Source: Micavibrio aeruginosavorus ARL-13
GTDB taxonomy: Bacteria; Pseudomonadota; Alphaproteobacteria; Micavibrionales; Micavibrionaceae
Direction: 5' to 3'
Assembly: GCF_000226315.1 (NCBI RefSeq)
Contig: NC_016026.1
Coordinates: 1,240,001 to 1,304,000, forward strand
DNA: 64,000 nucleotides
Position numbers and translations under genes: made by a program. Shown here piece after piece: positions 27,045 through 35,965 of the stretch; the first letter of the stretch is position 1, and each line of letters begins with the position of its first letter. The notes under the pieces were generated by a model, which saw only the letters and a program-made list of their open reading frames with translations, searched no databases and was not told where the DNA came from.

Positions 27045-27848
27045 ATGACCGCCCTCCCCCCGCACGACTCCTGCCCGTCGATGAAAGACCTGATCGCCGT
27101 CATGGCCAAATTGCGCGACCCCAATGGCGGTTGCCCGTGGGATCTGGTGCAGAATTTTCAAACCATCGCGCCCTACACGATCGAGGAAGCGTATGAAGTG
27201 GTCGAGGCGATCAACACCAACGATATGAAATCGCTTCAGGAAGAATTGGGCGATTTGCTGATGCAGGTTGTCTATCACACACAAATGGCGTCCGAGGCCG
27301 GGCATTTCACGTTCGAGGACGTTGCCGCCGGTATCACCGCCAAGATGATCCACCGCCACCCGCACGTGTTTGGTGAAGCCAAAGCCGCCGATGCCAAAGA
27401 CGTTGAAAAGCGCATCTGGGAAGACCAAAAGGACAAGGAAAAAGGCCCGCGCGAAAGCATTCTGGATGATGTTCCACACGCCCTGCCCGCCCTGATGCGC
27501 GGTCAGAAACTGGCCAAACGCGCCGCACGTGTCGGGTTTGAATGGCCCGAAGCGGTTCACGTTCTGGACAAGCTGGAAGAAGAAATCGCCGAACTGCGTG
27601 AAGCCATGGCCAGCAAAGGCCGGGACGAGATTCAGGATGAGCTGGGCGACATGATGTTCTGCCTGATGAATTTCGGGCGCATGCTGGACCTTGATGCCGA
27701 GGAAACATTGCGCAAAACGAATGCAAAATTTGAGCGTCGTTTCAGAGGGATAGAGCGCGATCTTAAAGCAATGAATAAGGAATTTTCTGACACGAATTTG
27801 GAAGAAATGGAAGCGCTGTGGCAGGCGCAAAAGCGCATCACGGGGTAA
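27045..27848 (+). CDS. mazG: Nucleoside triphosphate pyrophosphohydrolase MazG
   Basis: It hydrolyses (d)NTPs to monophosphates and pyrophosphate, housecleaning abnormal nucleotides. It has two MazG domains: the first with LRDPNGGCPWD and the metal-binding EEAYEVVEAI...EELGDLL helices (about residues 20-110), the second with EEEIAELREAM and DEIQDELGDMMF (about 175-245). The 267-residue length is standard. In many alphaproteobacteria mazG follows hfq and hflX; here it is separated from them by the two unknown paralogs and an inositol-phosphatase-like gene. Its 3' end overlaps the convergent gene by 11 bases. Confidence 0.94.
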   Translation: MTALPPHDSCPSMKDLIAVMAKLRDPNGGCPWDLVQNFQTIAPYTIEEAYEVVEAINTNDMKSLQEELGDLLMQVVYHTQMASEAGHFTFEDVAAGITAKMIHRHPHVFGEAKAADAKDVEKRIWEDQKDKEKGPRESILDDVPHALPALMRGQKLAKRAARVGFEWPEAVHVLDKLEEEIAELREAMASKGRDEIQDELGDMMFCLMNFGRMLDLDAEETLRKTNAKFERRFRGIERDLKAMNKEFSDTNLEEMEALWQAQKRITG

Positions 27849-28971
27849 GTTTATTCCGGGTAGTGTGATATGCTTTTTCTACATCAATACAATGACGTAT
27901 CGCAATTTCTTCATATTCGTCTTTATGGACGGCAATATCAAAAAACTGCAATAAATGACCCGATTCACGGTGCAGTTTTTCGGTGATAAAGGCCTGCTCG
28001 GCCCCATCCTGATAGTTATATTTATCGCGATCTTCACCGTCATAATCGGGGTCACAGAAGATGTCTGGGGCCAGCCCCTCGATTAAAACGCCACGCGTCA
28101 AATCAGCGCGGCCGGCATTTGGAATAATCCCAACACCGCCCGCCATGTCACTTGATGCCAGAAACACAGGCAATACGGCCGCACCATTTTTTTGATAGAG
28201 CGCGCTTAAGGATTCCGCATAACCAAATCCATCACTGCGACACCCCAGCAAATGGTGGGCGCCGATATTCTGCACCATCACATTCACGTGATGACCCTGC
28301 ATAAAGGCCAGACCACGCTTGGCCATCACCCAGTTGCGCACGGCCATGCCGCTGGAGCTGATCGCGTCGGCAACATATTCATCATCGCGCGTGTAGATCA
28401 GGGCCCCTGCCTGCACCAGCGGATCGGTCATATCCAGCATGGCGTGGTTCAGGGAGAAATCGCGTGCAGCATCGTTAAAAATCGTAGGAATATCATTGTG
28501 ATACAGGAAGGCGTTGAAGTTTTTCTCCGCCACTGGCGCCCATTCCGGATGCATGCACACAATCGATGCGGCCAATGACGCGGTTCCGCGCGGGTCAAAG
28601 GGGATCAGACTGTCGTAATATCCCTCACCCCGACTGACATCCAGCCCCATGGCTTCCGTCATCATGTGGGCCAGCGTATTGCTGGGGCGCTCCATCGCCT
28701 GGGCGAAAACGGTGCCTTGATCATGAAAGGTCGCGGCGACCAGATGTTGTAATTCCAGGTGGGCGGATATGTTATGCGTCTCACCAATCAGGATGACCAA
28801 CGGCACATCATCCGCTAAATCCGCCCGCATTTTTGCGGCCGCACCAACGATAATATTGGCCGCCGGACGCAGATCATACGGATTGGCTGAGCAATTGATG
28901 TAATGCCCCGCAATGCCATCGCGGGCCGATCTGATAATTGTTTCGGAAAATGGATCATCGAACGGGCTCAT
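27838..28971 (-). CDS. Unknown protein with GE-x-H motif, paralog 2 of a tandem pair
   Basis: I do not recognise a named family. The 377-residue protein is clearly homologous to its upstream neighbour: both share CSANPYDLRPAA, the hydrophobic strand with GETHN (63-67) and following histidines (SAHLELQH, H71 and H76), IPTIFNDAARD, RNWVMAKRG, GAAVLPVF, GVLIEGLAPDIF and FITEKLHRESG. The G-E-x-H...H pattern after a beta-strand resembles the TraB/ChaN/Tiki-like group, which binds metal or haem; that link is an inference. No signal peptide or membrane segment is seen. Its ATG overlaps the stop of the upstream copy (ATGA), so the two are coupled. Confidence 0.75.
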   Translation of the reverse strand: MSPFDDPFSETIIRSARDGIAGHYINCSANPYDLRPAANIIVGAAAKMRADLADDVPLVILIGETHNISAHLELQHLVAATFHDQGTVFAQAMERPSNTLAHMMTEAMGLDVSRGEGYYDSLIPFDPRGTASLAASIVCMHPEWAPVAEKNFNAFLYHNDIPTIFNDAARDFSLNHAMLDMTDPLVQAGALIYTRDDEYVADAISSSGMAVRNWVMAKRGLAFMQGHHVNVMVQNIGAHHLLGCRSDGFGYAESLSALYQKNGAAVLPVFLASSDMAGGVGIIPNAGRADLTRGVLIEGLAPDIFCDPDYDGEDRDKYNYQDGAEQAFITEKLHRESGHLLQFFDIAVHKDEYEEIAIRHCIDVEKAYHTTRNKLTP

Positions 28972-30083
28972 GCGGTCAAACTCGCTTTATGGCGTGCGCA
29001 ATCCGCATAATATTGCTCCAAAATGCGGGCATATGATGCCTGAATAACCTCAATATTCTTTCTCATGGTCTTTGCTGCATCAAAGCACCGGATCAATCCG
29101 CCAGATTGCCGATGCAGTTTTTCGGTGATGAAGCTTTGCTCTGCACATTCATCCACCTGCTCGCTAAACAGATCGCCCGCCAACCCCTCGATAACGATCC
29201 CTTGCGCCAGATAATGTCGACGCGTGGCTGGGATTGAATCCACGTCATCATTGTAGCCAACCCCTGCAATGAAGACCGGCAAGACGGCCGCGCCGGCGGC
29301 CATATAGGTTTCAGTCAGAGATGGCGCATGGATATCGAAATTGCTGTATCTCCGCCCCAGAACATGCGACAGGCCGGTATTTTGCAGGATTATGTCGACG
29401 CCTTGCCGGGCCGCAAAATCAATGCCGCGACGGGCCATAACGTGGTTGCGAATGCCAATACCGCCGACGCCGAAAATGCAGATGTCGTTTTTCTTTGTCA
29501 CATGGCACAGTTGAGCGACCGCAACGTTGATTGAATTATACATATCAATGTATAAGCCCCCCTGCCGCTCATAATCGCGGGCCGCATCGTTGAAGATGCT
29601 GGGGATTTTATTTTCGTAGCAAAAGGCCATCAGATTACGCTGCGCAACGGGTGCGGCATCTGTGGTGGCGCATCCGGTTATGTAGGACAGCAAACTGGCC
29701 GCACCCCCAGTGTCCAGATCCAGAATGGCATCGCTGTCCAAGGGCCCAAGATTTGGAATATTCGTGGTCATCGCACTGGTGAGGGTGTTGCTGCTCAACT
29801 CATACCCAACACAAAAGCGCTGCCCCTGTTCCAGCAGTTTCGCGGCAACCATATGCTGCAATTCGACATGGGCGGAACATGTGTGATTTTCCCCCATCAG
29901 GATGACCAACGGCGTGCCCGGGGGCAATTCTGCGCGTCTGCGACCTGCGGCTTGAATAATCAGATCTGCGGCGGGGCGGAGGTCATACGGGTTGGCGGAG
30001 CAATCAATATAACGCCCAGCCATACCCTCTTCCCCCAGGAAGAGCGGCGCATTGGATGATGGTTTGACTTTGATTGTGGCCAT
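28968..30083 (-). CDS. Unknown protein with GE-x-H motif, paralog 1 of a tandem pair
   Basis: The first gene of the tandem pair encodes 371 residues from the ATG at 30083, preceded by a GGCGGGA ribosome-like site; a TTG at 30098 would add five residues. It has CSANPYDLRPAA, VILMGENHTCSAHVELQH (G-E-N-H at 64-67, H72, H77), IPSIFNDAARD, RNHVMARRG, QNTGLSHVLGRR, GAAVLPVF and FITEKLHRQSG, all matching paralog 2. Between these blocks the two have diverged strongly, which suggests distinct partners or substrates. It appears cytoplasmic. Conserved polar residues imply an enzyme, but no reaction can be assigned. Confidence 0.75.
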   Translation of the reverse strand: MATIKVKPSSNAPLFLGEEGMAGRYIDCSANPYDLRPAADLIIQAAGRRRAELPPGTPLVILMGENHTCSAHVELQHMVAAKLLEQGQRFCVGYELSSNTLTSAMTTNIPNLGPLDSDAILDLDTGGAASLLSYITGCATTDAAPVAQRNLMAFCYENKIPSIFNDAARDYERQGGLYIDMYNSINVAVAQLCHVTKKNDICIFGVGGIGIRNHVMARRGIDFAARQGVDIILQNTGLSHVLGRRYSNFDIHAPSLTETYMAAGAAVLPVFIAGVGYNDDVDSIPATRRHYLAQGIVIEGLAGDLFSEQVDECAEQSFITEKLHRQSGGLIRCFDAAKTMRKNIEVIQASYARILEQYYADCARHKASLTA

Positions 30084-30195
30084 TACAAATCCCGCCAAAT
30101 GCTTACGCAGTAAGGCAGGACTATACCCTTTTAATTGTCATAATGCAATATTTTGAGGGGCGGGATTTTCGTAGATTGAAATAACGAAATTCCGT

Positions 30196-31041
30196 TTATT
30201 TTCCGTACTTTAAAATAATATCCTCAAGTATTGGTTTAATAAAAATCGCATCAATCTGATGCAAAAGCGCGTCATGGCTCGCCACCAGCAGCCCGCCGAA
30301 ATCATCGGACGGGTGGTAAACGGATGAATCCCACTTGGCGATCACCCCGCCAGCCTCAGTTACAGCCAGCACACCCGCCAGATGATCCCACGGTTTGATC
30401 CGGCTATAGACACCGAAATCGGCCTTGCCGGTGGCGAGGTTGATGTACTCATGCGCGGCACAGCTGAGGGAATAAAATTGCTTTACCTTGTCGCGCTGTT
30501 CTTCCAGATGGGCGCGCATTTCTTTTGGAAAATATTTCTTCCCAATATGACCCGTGGCGTTGATGGCGTCATTTCGGTTGGTCAGGTTCAGGCGACGGCC
30601 TTCAAAATATGCGCCCGCGCCCTTTTCCATCGTCATGGTGCGCTCGCCCAGAATGTCATAAATCCATCCCGCCCGAATTTCACCGTCCATCACACAGGCC
30701 AGCATGACCGCAAATTCACGTTTGCCGTGGACGAAGTTATAGGTGCCATCGACCGGATCGACGACCCAGACCATTTTGCCCGCTTCTTTCAACGGGCCCA
30801 ATGTGGCCTTGCCGGATGAAATGCTTTCCTCGCCAATCACGATCGACCCGGGATACAGGTCGGGCAGAATGCGGACCAAGGCCTCTTCGGCCTCGGTATC
30901 GGCAATGGTGACGAGGTCATTGGGCCCGGATTTTGTATCAATCTGACCGCTGGTCAGGGCGTTGTAGCGCGGCAGGATATAGGTCGCGGCAACATCGACG
31001 AGGACGTCGGAGATTTTGTCGATATCAATGGATTGTGTCAT
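30196..31041 (-). CDS. Inositol monophosphatase family protein
   Basis: This Mg-dependent sugar-phosphate phosphatase has the family signatures GEESI, VWVVDPVDGTYNFVHG (metal ligands D-P-V-D-G-T) and WDHLAGVLAVTEAGG near the C-terminus. The length of 281 residues is usual. Substrates in this family include inositol phosphate, histidinol phosphate and PAP; the sequence alone does not decide. A REP-like repeat lies just upstream, between it and hflX. Confidence 0.88.
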   Translation of the reverse strand: MTQSIDIDKISDVLVDVAATYILPRYNALTSGQIDTKSGPNDLVTIADTEAEEALVRILPDLYPGSIVIGEESISSGKATLGPLKEAGKMVWVVDPVDGTYNFVHGKREFAVMLACVMDGEIRAGWIYDILGERTMTMEKGAGAYFEGRRLNLTNRNDAINATGHIGKKYFPKEMRAHLEEQRDKVKQFYSLSCAAHEYINLATGKADFGVYSRIKPWDHLAGVLAVTEAGGVIAKWDSSVYHPSDDFGGLLVASHDALLHQIDAIFIKPILEDIILKYGK

Positions 31042-31070
31042 GGGTTACGCCCCCTCCCGCTTGTTTTTAT

Positions 31071-31140
31071 TCGTCATACCGGCGAAGGCCGGTATCCATA
31101 CAGATCCCCCATGGATTCCGGCCTTCGCCGGAATGACGAT
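31071..31140. repeat. REP-like palindrome pair, copy 1
   Basis: Two inverted units, CGTCATACCGGCGAAGGCCG... and its opposite ...GGCCTTCGCCGGAATGACG, each with an internal palindrome (CCGGCGAAGGCCGG type), face each other across a short spacer. Copies of the same GTCAT-Cn-GCGAA-GC-Gn design occur at 34468-34550 and 59675-59747. It lies between two leftward genes. Confidence 0.85.
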
Positions 31141-31157
31141 AGAGGGGAAAAGCGGCA

Positions 31158-32480
31158 TCAGGCCGCGTGTTTCCCAAACCGTTCCGCAAACCGCCCCTGA
31201 TCCGCCGGGTCGATTTCGACGCGCATGGCGATCATGGCATCTTCGCCGTCGATCCGTTCGATAATATTGCAACGGGCATAAAGCCAGGCCAACGCCTCAC
31301 CCTCTGCCGGGTGCAAGTGGTAGGTCACGATATTGCGCCCATGGGCCAGCATGCGTGAAATCATCTGCATCAGATCATCAATCCCCTCACCCGTCAGGGC
31401 GGAGATGGCGGCCGTATTTTCAACATGCTCACGCGCTTCGCGCAGAATGCCGGGGCGGTTTTCCTCCGCAATGGCATCCATTTTATTCAGTACCTCAACC
31501 ACACGGCGATCGGAGGCGTATTCGATGCCCAGATCATGCAGGATGGAAACCACGTCATTTTTTTGTGCCGCGCGGTCATGGCGGGACATATCACGCACGT
31601 GGATAATCACATCGGCATATTGCACCTGTTCCAACGTGGCGCGGAACGAGGCAACAAGGTGAGTGGGCAAATCGGCGATAAATCCAACCGTGTCGGCCAG
31701 AATAATTTCATTACCGTCTTCCAGTTTCACCCGGCGCATGGTCGGATCCAGCGTGGCGAAGGGTAAATCCTCGGCAAACACATTTGCCCCGGTCAGGCGG
31801 TTGAACAACGTCGACTTCCCGGCGTTGGTATACCCAACCAGCGACACGACCGGGAACGGGACTTTTTCCCGCCCTTTACGTTGCAGGTCGCGGGTACGGC
31901 TAATCTGTTCCAGATCGCGTTTCAATTGCGTGATCCGGTCCGTTACCAAGCGACGGTCAATTTCCAACTGGGTTTCACCCGGGCCCCCGGTTTTACCCAT
32001 GCCGCCACGCTGGCGTTCAAGGTGGGACCAGGATTTAACCAGACGTGATTTCTGGTATTCCAGCGCGGCCAGCTGGACCTGAATTTTACCTTCGCGCGTT
32101 TGCGCGCGGGCGCCAAAAATTTCAAGGATCAGTCCGGTGCGGTCGATGACCTTCACCTTCCATTCCTGTTCCAGATTGCGTTGTTGCACCGGGCTGAGGG
32201 CGTGGTTCACGAATACGACATCGGGTTTCATTACCTCGACCTGGGCCGCGATCATCTCGCGTGTGCCCTTGCCGAACAAGGCACCGGCATCAATCTTACG
32301 CACCGGAACAACGCGGGATTCGCAGACATCCATGAAAATCGCATGGATCAGTCCGACGGCTTCTTCCAGCGCGTCTTCCGGGTCGCGGTCGTGGCGTGCA
32401 AAAGACCCCGGCAATGTCGGGTGCAGAACGATCGCCGTTCCTGGCCCTTCATCATCCGGGGTCTGTTGTGAATCACTCAT
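31158..32480 (-). CDS. hflX: Ribosome-associated GTPase HflX
   Basis: HflX binds 50S subunits and splits or rescues stalled ribosomes under stress. The glycine-rich linker before the G domain (GQRGGMG-type, here RQRGGMGKTGGPGETQLE) and the GTP motifs GYTNAGKSTLFN (G1), DTVGF (G3) and NKMD (G4) are present. It is 440 residues, the usual size. It lies 10 bases downstream of hfq in the same orientation, the ancient hfq-hflX pairing. Confidence 0.95.
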   Translation of the reverse strand: MSDSQQTPDDEGPGTAIVLHPTLPGSFARHDRDPEDALEEAVGLIHAIFMDVCESRVVPVRKIDAGALFGKGTREMIAAQVEVMKPDVVFVNHALSPVQQRNLEQEWKVKVIDRTGLILEIFGARAQTREGKIQVQLAALEYQKSRLVKSWSHLERQRGGMGKTGGPGETQLEIDRRLVTDRITQLKRDLEQISRTRDLQRKGREKVPFPVVSLVGYTNAGKSTLFNRLTGANVFAEDLPFATLDPTMRRVKLEDGNEIILADTVGFIADLPTHLVASFRATLEQVQYADVIIHVRDMSRHDRAAQKNDVVSILHDLGIEYASDRRVVEVLNKMDAIAEENRPGILREAREHVENTAAISALTGEGIDDLMQMISRMLAHGRNIVTYHLHPAEGEALAWLYARCNIIERIDGEDAMIAMRVEIDPADQGRFAERFGKHAA

Positions 32481-32490
32481 GTTTTAAAAC

Positions 32491-32739
32491 TTAAACGTCC
32501 TGATCTTCGCCGGCTTCATACAGGCTCAGCGGGCCGCCCGGCATAATCGTGGAAATTGCGTGTTTGTAGACCAGCTGGATATGCGCATCACGACGCAGCA
32601 ACAGGCTGAAATTGTCGAACCAGGTTACAACACCCTGCAACTTGACGCCATTGACCAGAAAAACGGTCACGGTCATCTTTTCTTTGCGGATTTTGTTAAG
32701 GAAGACATCCTGCACGTTCTGATTCTTTTCACCCATCAT
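32491..32739 (-). CDS. hfq: RNA chaperone Hfq
   Basis: This Sm-like hexameric protein pairs small RNAs with mRNAs. The 82-residue protein contains the Sm1 region ([22 protein letters not shown]) summarised by its key residues Q-x-x-F-L-x-x-L/I-R-K, and the Sm2 motif YKHAIST. The C-terminus is short, as in other alphaproteobacteria. Its presence implies trans-acting small RNAs in this organism. It is located directly before hflX. Confidence 0.97.
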   Translation of the reverse strand: MMGEKNQNVQDVFLNKIRKEKMTVTVFLVNGVKLQGVVTWFDNFSLLLRRDAHIQLVYKHAISTIMPGGPLSLYEAGEDQDV

Positions 32740-32868
32740 TTTTTCCTTTTTTATTTTTCATATTTAGTTAACGGCCAGATGGCTGGAATTACTTAGCGAA
32801 TGCACAATGACCAGACAAGGGGGAGACCCGAAAAAACCTAAAATTAACGTAAAATTACAACAACGAAC

Positions 32869-33552
32869 TCACAGATTTTGCTTGAGCAGGCTTAACAATC
32901 CCTGGTTATCGCCAACGATATGGGTCGGCGGGTTATTTTGGGCCGCAGAATCATGCCGTCCGTCAAACCGCAAAAACACCGATGCGCAGCCCGCATCCCG
33001 GCTGCAGAGCAGGTCCGATTCCGTATCCCCAATATACCATATATTTGGCCCGGCCTTTAATCCGGCCTGATTGAGCGCAAGAATCAACGGGTCCGGCGCT
33101 GGTTTATCGCGCCCGGCCTCGCCCGCACCGACGACGGATGCGAAATATTTGCTCCAGCCCAGATGTTCGATTTCCTTCATCAAAACGGCGTGGCGTTTGT
33201 TGCTGACCACGCCCATCGGCACCCCGGCGGCAGCCAGATGCGCCAGAACTTCGCCCGCGCCATTCATCGGGGCGATGTGCGCCAGATGCAGCTTCTCAAC
33301 ATTCTCGTACCAGATTTTGAAGGCCTCGTCCGAGCGACTGCCATACAGACGCGGAAATAATTCGCGGGCGGAATATTTCAGATTGTCAAAAAACTGATCA
33401 TCACTGAATGGCGGCTGGCCAAAATGGTTCTGCAGACGCGCATACATTTCGCGTAACAGCGGAATCGTATCCACCAACGTGCCATCCCAATCAAAGAACA
33501 CGCCGGCCGGACGTGATGCGGGGGTAAAATTCTGTGTCAATGTGTCACCCAT
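32869..33552 (-). CDS. HAD-family phosphatase (phosphoglycolate phosphatase-like)
   Basis: A haloacid dehalogenase-type hydrolase with motif I DWDGTLVD (nucleophile D about residue 22), motif II VVSNK, motif III lysine in GRDKPAPDP and motif IV GDTESDL. The cap between motifs I and II is of the alpha-helical (Gph-like) type. The 227-residue length fits phosphoglycolate phosphatases, but other small phosphates are possible. It overlaps dat by eight bases and precedes hfq. Confidence 0.87.
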   Translation of the reverse strand: MGDTLTQNFTPASRPAGVFFDWDGTLVDTIPLLREMYARLQNHFGQPPFSDDQFFDNLKYSARELFPRLYGSRSDEAFKIWYENVEKLHLAHIAPMNGAGEVLAHLAAAGVPMGVVSNKRHAVLMKEIEHLGWSKYFASVVGAGEAGRDKPAPDPLILALNQAGLKAGPNIWYIGDTESDLLCSRDAGCASVFLRFDGRHDSAAQNNPPTHIVGDNQGLLSLLKQNL

Positions 33553-34444
33553 TTTTATCGTTCAACCCCGAAACCCATTTCAATTGCGCCCCGCGCAAGC
33601 CATCGGCATAGGCGCGGTATTCTTCATACAAACGCCGCGCCACCGGCCCGGGTACACCCGTTCCAATGACGTGATCATCCAATTTAACGATCGGCACGAT
33701 CAGAGCCGCGGCCCCGGTGCTGAAGGCTTCATCGGCCTTGTATGCTTCATCCGGTGTAAAAGCCCGTTCTTCAACGGTCATTTGTAAATCATTGGCAATT
33801 TTCATCAACGCCGTGCGCGTCACACCGCGCAGGATGGAATGGCTGGGTGGGCGGGTGATAATCCGGCTGCCCTTCACGATCCACGCGTTGGATGCCGCGC
33901 CCTCGGTGATCAACCCATCATCATCGACCAGCCAGGCTTCCGCCCCGCCGCGCGCGTAAGCGCTTTGGCGCGCCAGAACTTGCGGCAACAGGGCAACACT
34001 TTTCACGTCACGGCGTTTCCAGCGGATATCCGGGACGGTAAAAGCGGTGACGCCCTTTTCACATTTGTTTGTTTTTTCAAAATTGAACGGGCGCGTAATG
34101 ACCACGATTGATGGCGCAACATGGGCCGCCGGAAAAATAAAATCGCGTTTTGCCTGCCCGCGTGTCACTTGAATATACACGGTTGCGGATTTCAGGTGAT
34201 TGCGGCGAAGCAGTTCGCGCATCACCATTTGCAATGTCCGGCGCGGCATGGGCATATCAATGTCCAGTTCGGCCAATGACCGTTCCAAACGGTCCAAATG
34301 TCCCTGTTCATCCGCCAAGTGGCCGTGGATGCAGGCAATCACCTCATACACACCATCGGCGAACTGGAATCCACGGTCCTCCACATGCACGTTGGCGTGT
34401 GCATGGGAAACATACGAACCATTAACATAGGAAACGCGTGGCAT
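33545..34444 (-). CDS. D-amino-acid transaminase (class IV)
   Basis: This PLP enzyme of fold type IV would make D-amino acids, for example D-Ala and D-Glu for the cell wall. The N-terminal segment YVNGSYVSHAHANVHVEDRG and the PLP-lysine motif RRDVKSVALLPQVLA (K about residue 147) match D-amino-acid transaminases rather than branched-chain ones. AWLVDDDGLITEGAASNAWIV is the cofactor-binding region in this family. It is 299 residues. A REP-like repeat separates it from trkA. Confidence 0.88.
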   Translation of the reverse strand: MPRVSYVNGSYVSHAHANVHVEDRGFQFADGVYEVIACIHGHLADEQGHLDRLERSLAELDIDMPMPRRTLQMVMRELLRRNHLKSATVYIQVTRGQAKRDFIFPAAHVAPSIVVITRPFNFEKTNKCEKGVTAFTVPDIRWKRRDVKSVALLPQVLARQSAYARGGAEAWLVDDDGLITEGAASNAWIVKGSRIITRPPSHSILRGVTRTALMKIANDLQMTVEERAFTPDEAYKADEAFSTGAAALIVPIVKLDDHVIGTGVPGPVARRLYEEYRAYADGLRGAQLKWVSGLNDKNG

Positions 34445-34467
34445 AATACTTCATCAATCCTTCAATT

Positions 34468-34550
34468 GTCATTCCCGCGAAAGCGGGAATCCAGAGCCCT
34501 CAGGCTCATTCTATCCCAGTCTTCTGGATCCCCGCCTTCGCGGGGATGAC
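34468..34550. repeat. REP-like palindrome pair, copy 2
   Basis: GTCATTCCCGCGAAAGCGGG...(from 34468) and its inverted partner ...CCCGCCTTCGCGGGGATGAC (to 34550) flank a spacer of about 30 bases. Each unit is itself a hairpin. It has the same design as the copies at 31.1 and 59.7 kb, and lies between dat and trkA; in RNA it could act as a processing or termination structure. Confidence 0.87.
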
Positions 34551-34558
34551 AGGTTTGT

Positions 34559-35935
34559 TTAAAACAGGTCCACATGGACCAGGAACAGTTTTTCAACCTT
34601 ACGCGCCTGCGCCTGCGTGGCCAGCACGATCACGTGGTCCCCGGATCGGATTTTTAAATCCGGTTGCGGCATCAACACGTCATCGCCTCGCACAATCGCG
34701 CCAATCAACACATCACGCGGCAGTTTAATGCGTCCGATTTCCGTGTTCACAATACTGGACGTGTCGGACACTTCGGCTTCAATCACCTCGGCAAACCCAT
34801 CACGCAGGCTGTGCAGCGCCTTGATCCGGCCACGGCGCACGTGCTGCATGATCGATGCAACGGTAATCGCACGGGGCGTTACCATCGCATCAATATCCAG
34901 GAATTTGATCAGCGGGGTATAGCTGACCTTGTTCACCAGCGAAATTACCCGCTCGCATCCCGCCTGTTTGGCCAGCAGGGCCGCCAGAATGTTGGTTTCA
35001 TCATCATCCGTGACAGCCACCATGGTTTCGGTGTTGGCCATGTCGGCGTCTTCCAGCGTTTTGGGCTCCAGCCCATCGCCGTGCATAATCGAAATACCAC
35101 GCAATTGTTCGGACAAGGTCATTGCGCGGGCCAGATTGTGTTCAATGACCCGAATACGCGTTTGCGGGCTTTGTTCCTGTAAAATACGAGTCAGGTACAT
35201 GCCAATATTGCCGCCACCCAACACCGTCACATGGCGTGCTTCTTTTTCCTGGTGGCCAAAGGCCGCCATGGCCCGTTGCAAATGATCGGTGTCGGTGAAG
35301 AAATAAACCTCATCCCCCGCATACATTTGTTCGTTTTCGTTCGGAATGATGGCTTGCTGGCCACGGATAATCGCCGCGACTTTCAACGACAGGCTGGGAA
35401 ACAGGCTGGTCAATTGCTTGAGCGGGGTATTGATGACCGGGCAATTATCCCCGCACATTACACCCACCAAATGCACCCGCCCCTCGGCCAGACGCATCAC
35501 GTTGGTGGTGCCCGGCACGCGCAGCCGTTCACAAATGGCGTGTGCAACCTCCATCTCCGGCGAGATAATGACATCAATCGGCATATGTGCGCGGGTGAAC
35601 AGGTTCGACCATTCCGGCTTCATATAGGCACGGTCGCGGACGCGGGCGATTTTTTTCGGTACGTTGAACAAGGAATGCGCGACCTGGCACGCCACCATAT
35701 TGACCTCGTCCGACTGGGTCACGGCGATCATCAAATCAACATCCGCGGCCCCGGCGGCGGATAAAACATCAGGATTGGATGCGTGGCCAACAATACCGTT
35801 GGCGTCCAGCGTCTCATTCACCTTCGCCACCAGATCGGGCAGGATATCAATGACGGTCACATCATTGTCTTCGCGCGACAAATATGCCGCAATATTGTAT
35901 CCGACCTGACCGGCCCCACAGATGATGACACGCAT
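34559..35935 (-). CDS. trkA: Trk potassium uptake regulatory subunit TrkA
   Basis: This cytoplasmic NAD-binding subunit gates the Trk K+ channel. Two tandem RCK units each have a Rossmann loop: ICGAGQVGYNIAAYL (residues 4-18) and VLGGGNIGMYLT (about 235), each followed by a RCK_C domain, the second ending in IVLATQAQARKVEKLF. It is 458 residues, standard for TrkA. It follows ntrX in the conserved alphaproteobacterial ntrY-ntrX-trkA order. No membrane partner (TrkH) lies in the window. Confidence 0.95.
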   Translation of the reverse strand: MRVIICGAGQVGYNIAAYLSREDNDVTVIDILPDLVAKVNETLDANGIVGHASNPDVLSAAGAADVDLMIAVTQSDEVNMVACQVAHSLFNVPKKIARVRDRAYMKPEWSNLFTRAHMPIDVIISPEMEVAHAICERLRVPGTTNVMRLAEGRVHLVGVMCGDNCPVINTPLKQLTSLFPSLSLKVAAIIRGQQAIIPNENEQMYAGDEVYFFTDTDHLQRAMAAFGHQEKEARHVTVLGGGNIGMYLTRILQEQSPQTRIRVIEHNLARAMTLSEQLRGISIMHGDGLEPKTLEDADMANTETMVAVTDDDETNILAALLAKQAGCERVISLVNKVSYTPLIKFLDIDAMVTPRAITVASIMQHVRRGRIKALHSLRDGFAEVIEAEVSDTSSIVNTEIGRIKLPRDVLIGAIVRGDDVLMPQPDLKIRSGDHVIVLATQAQARKVEKLFLVHVDLF

Positions 35936-35965
35936 GATGATTTAATTCCAAAGGCAGGGATTTGT

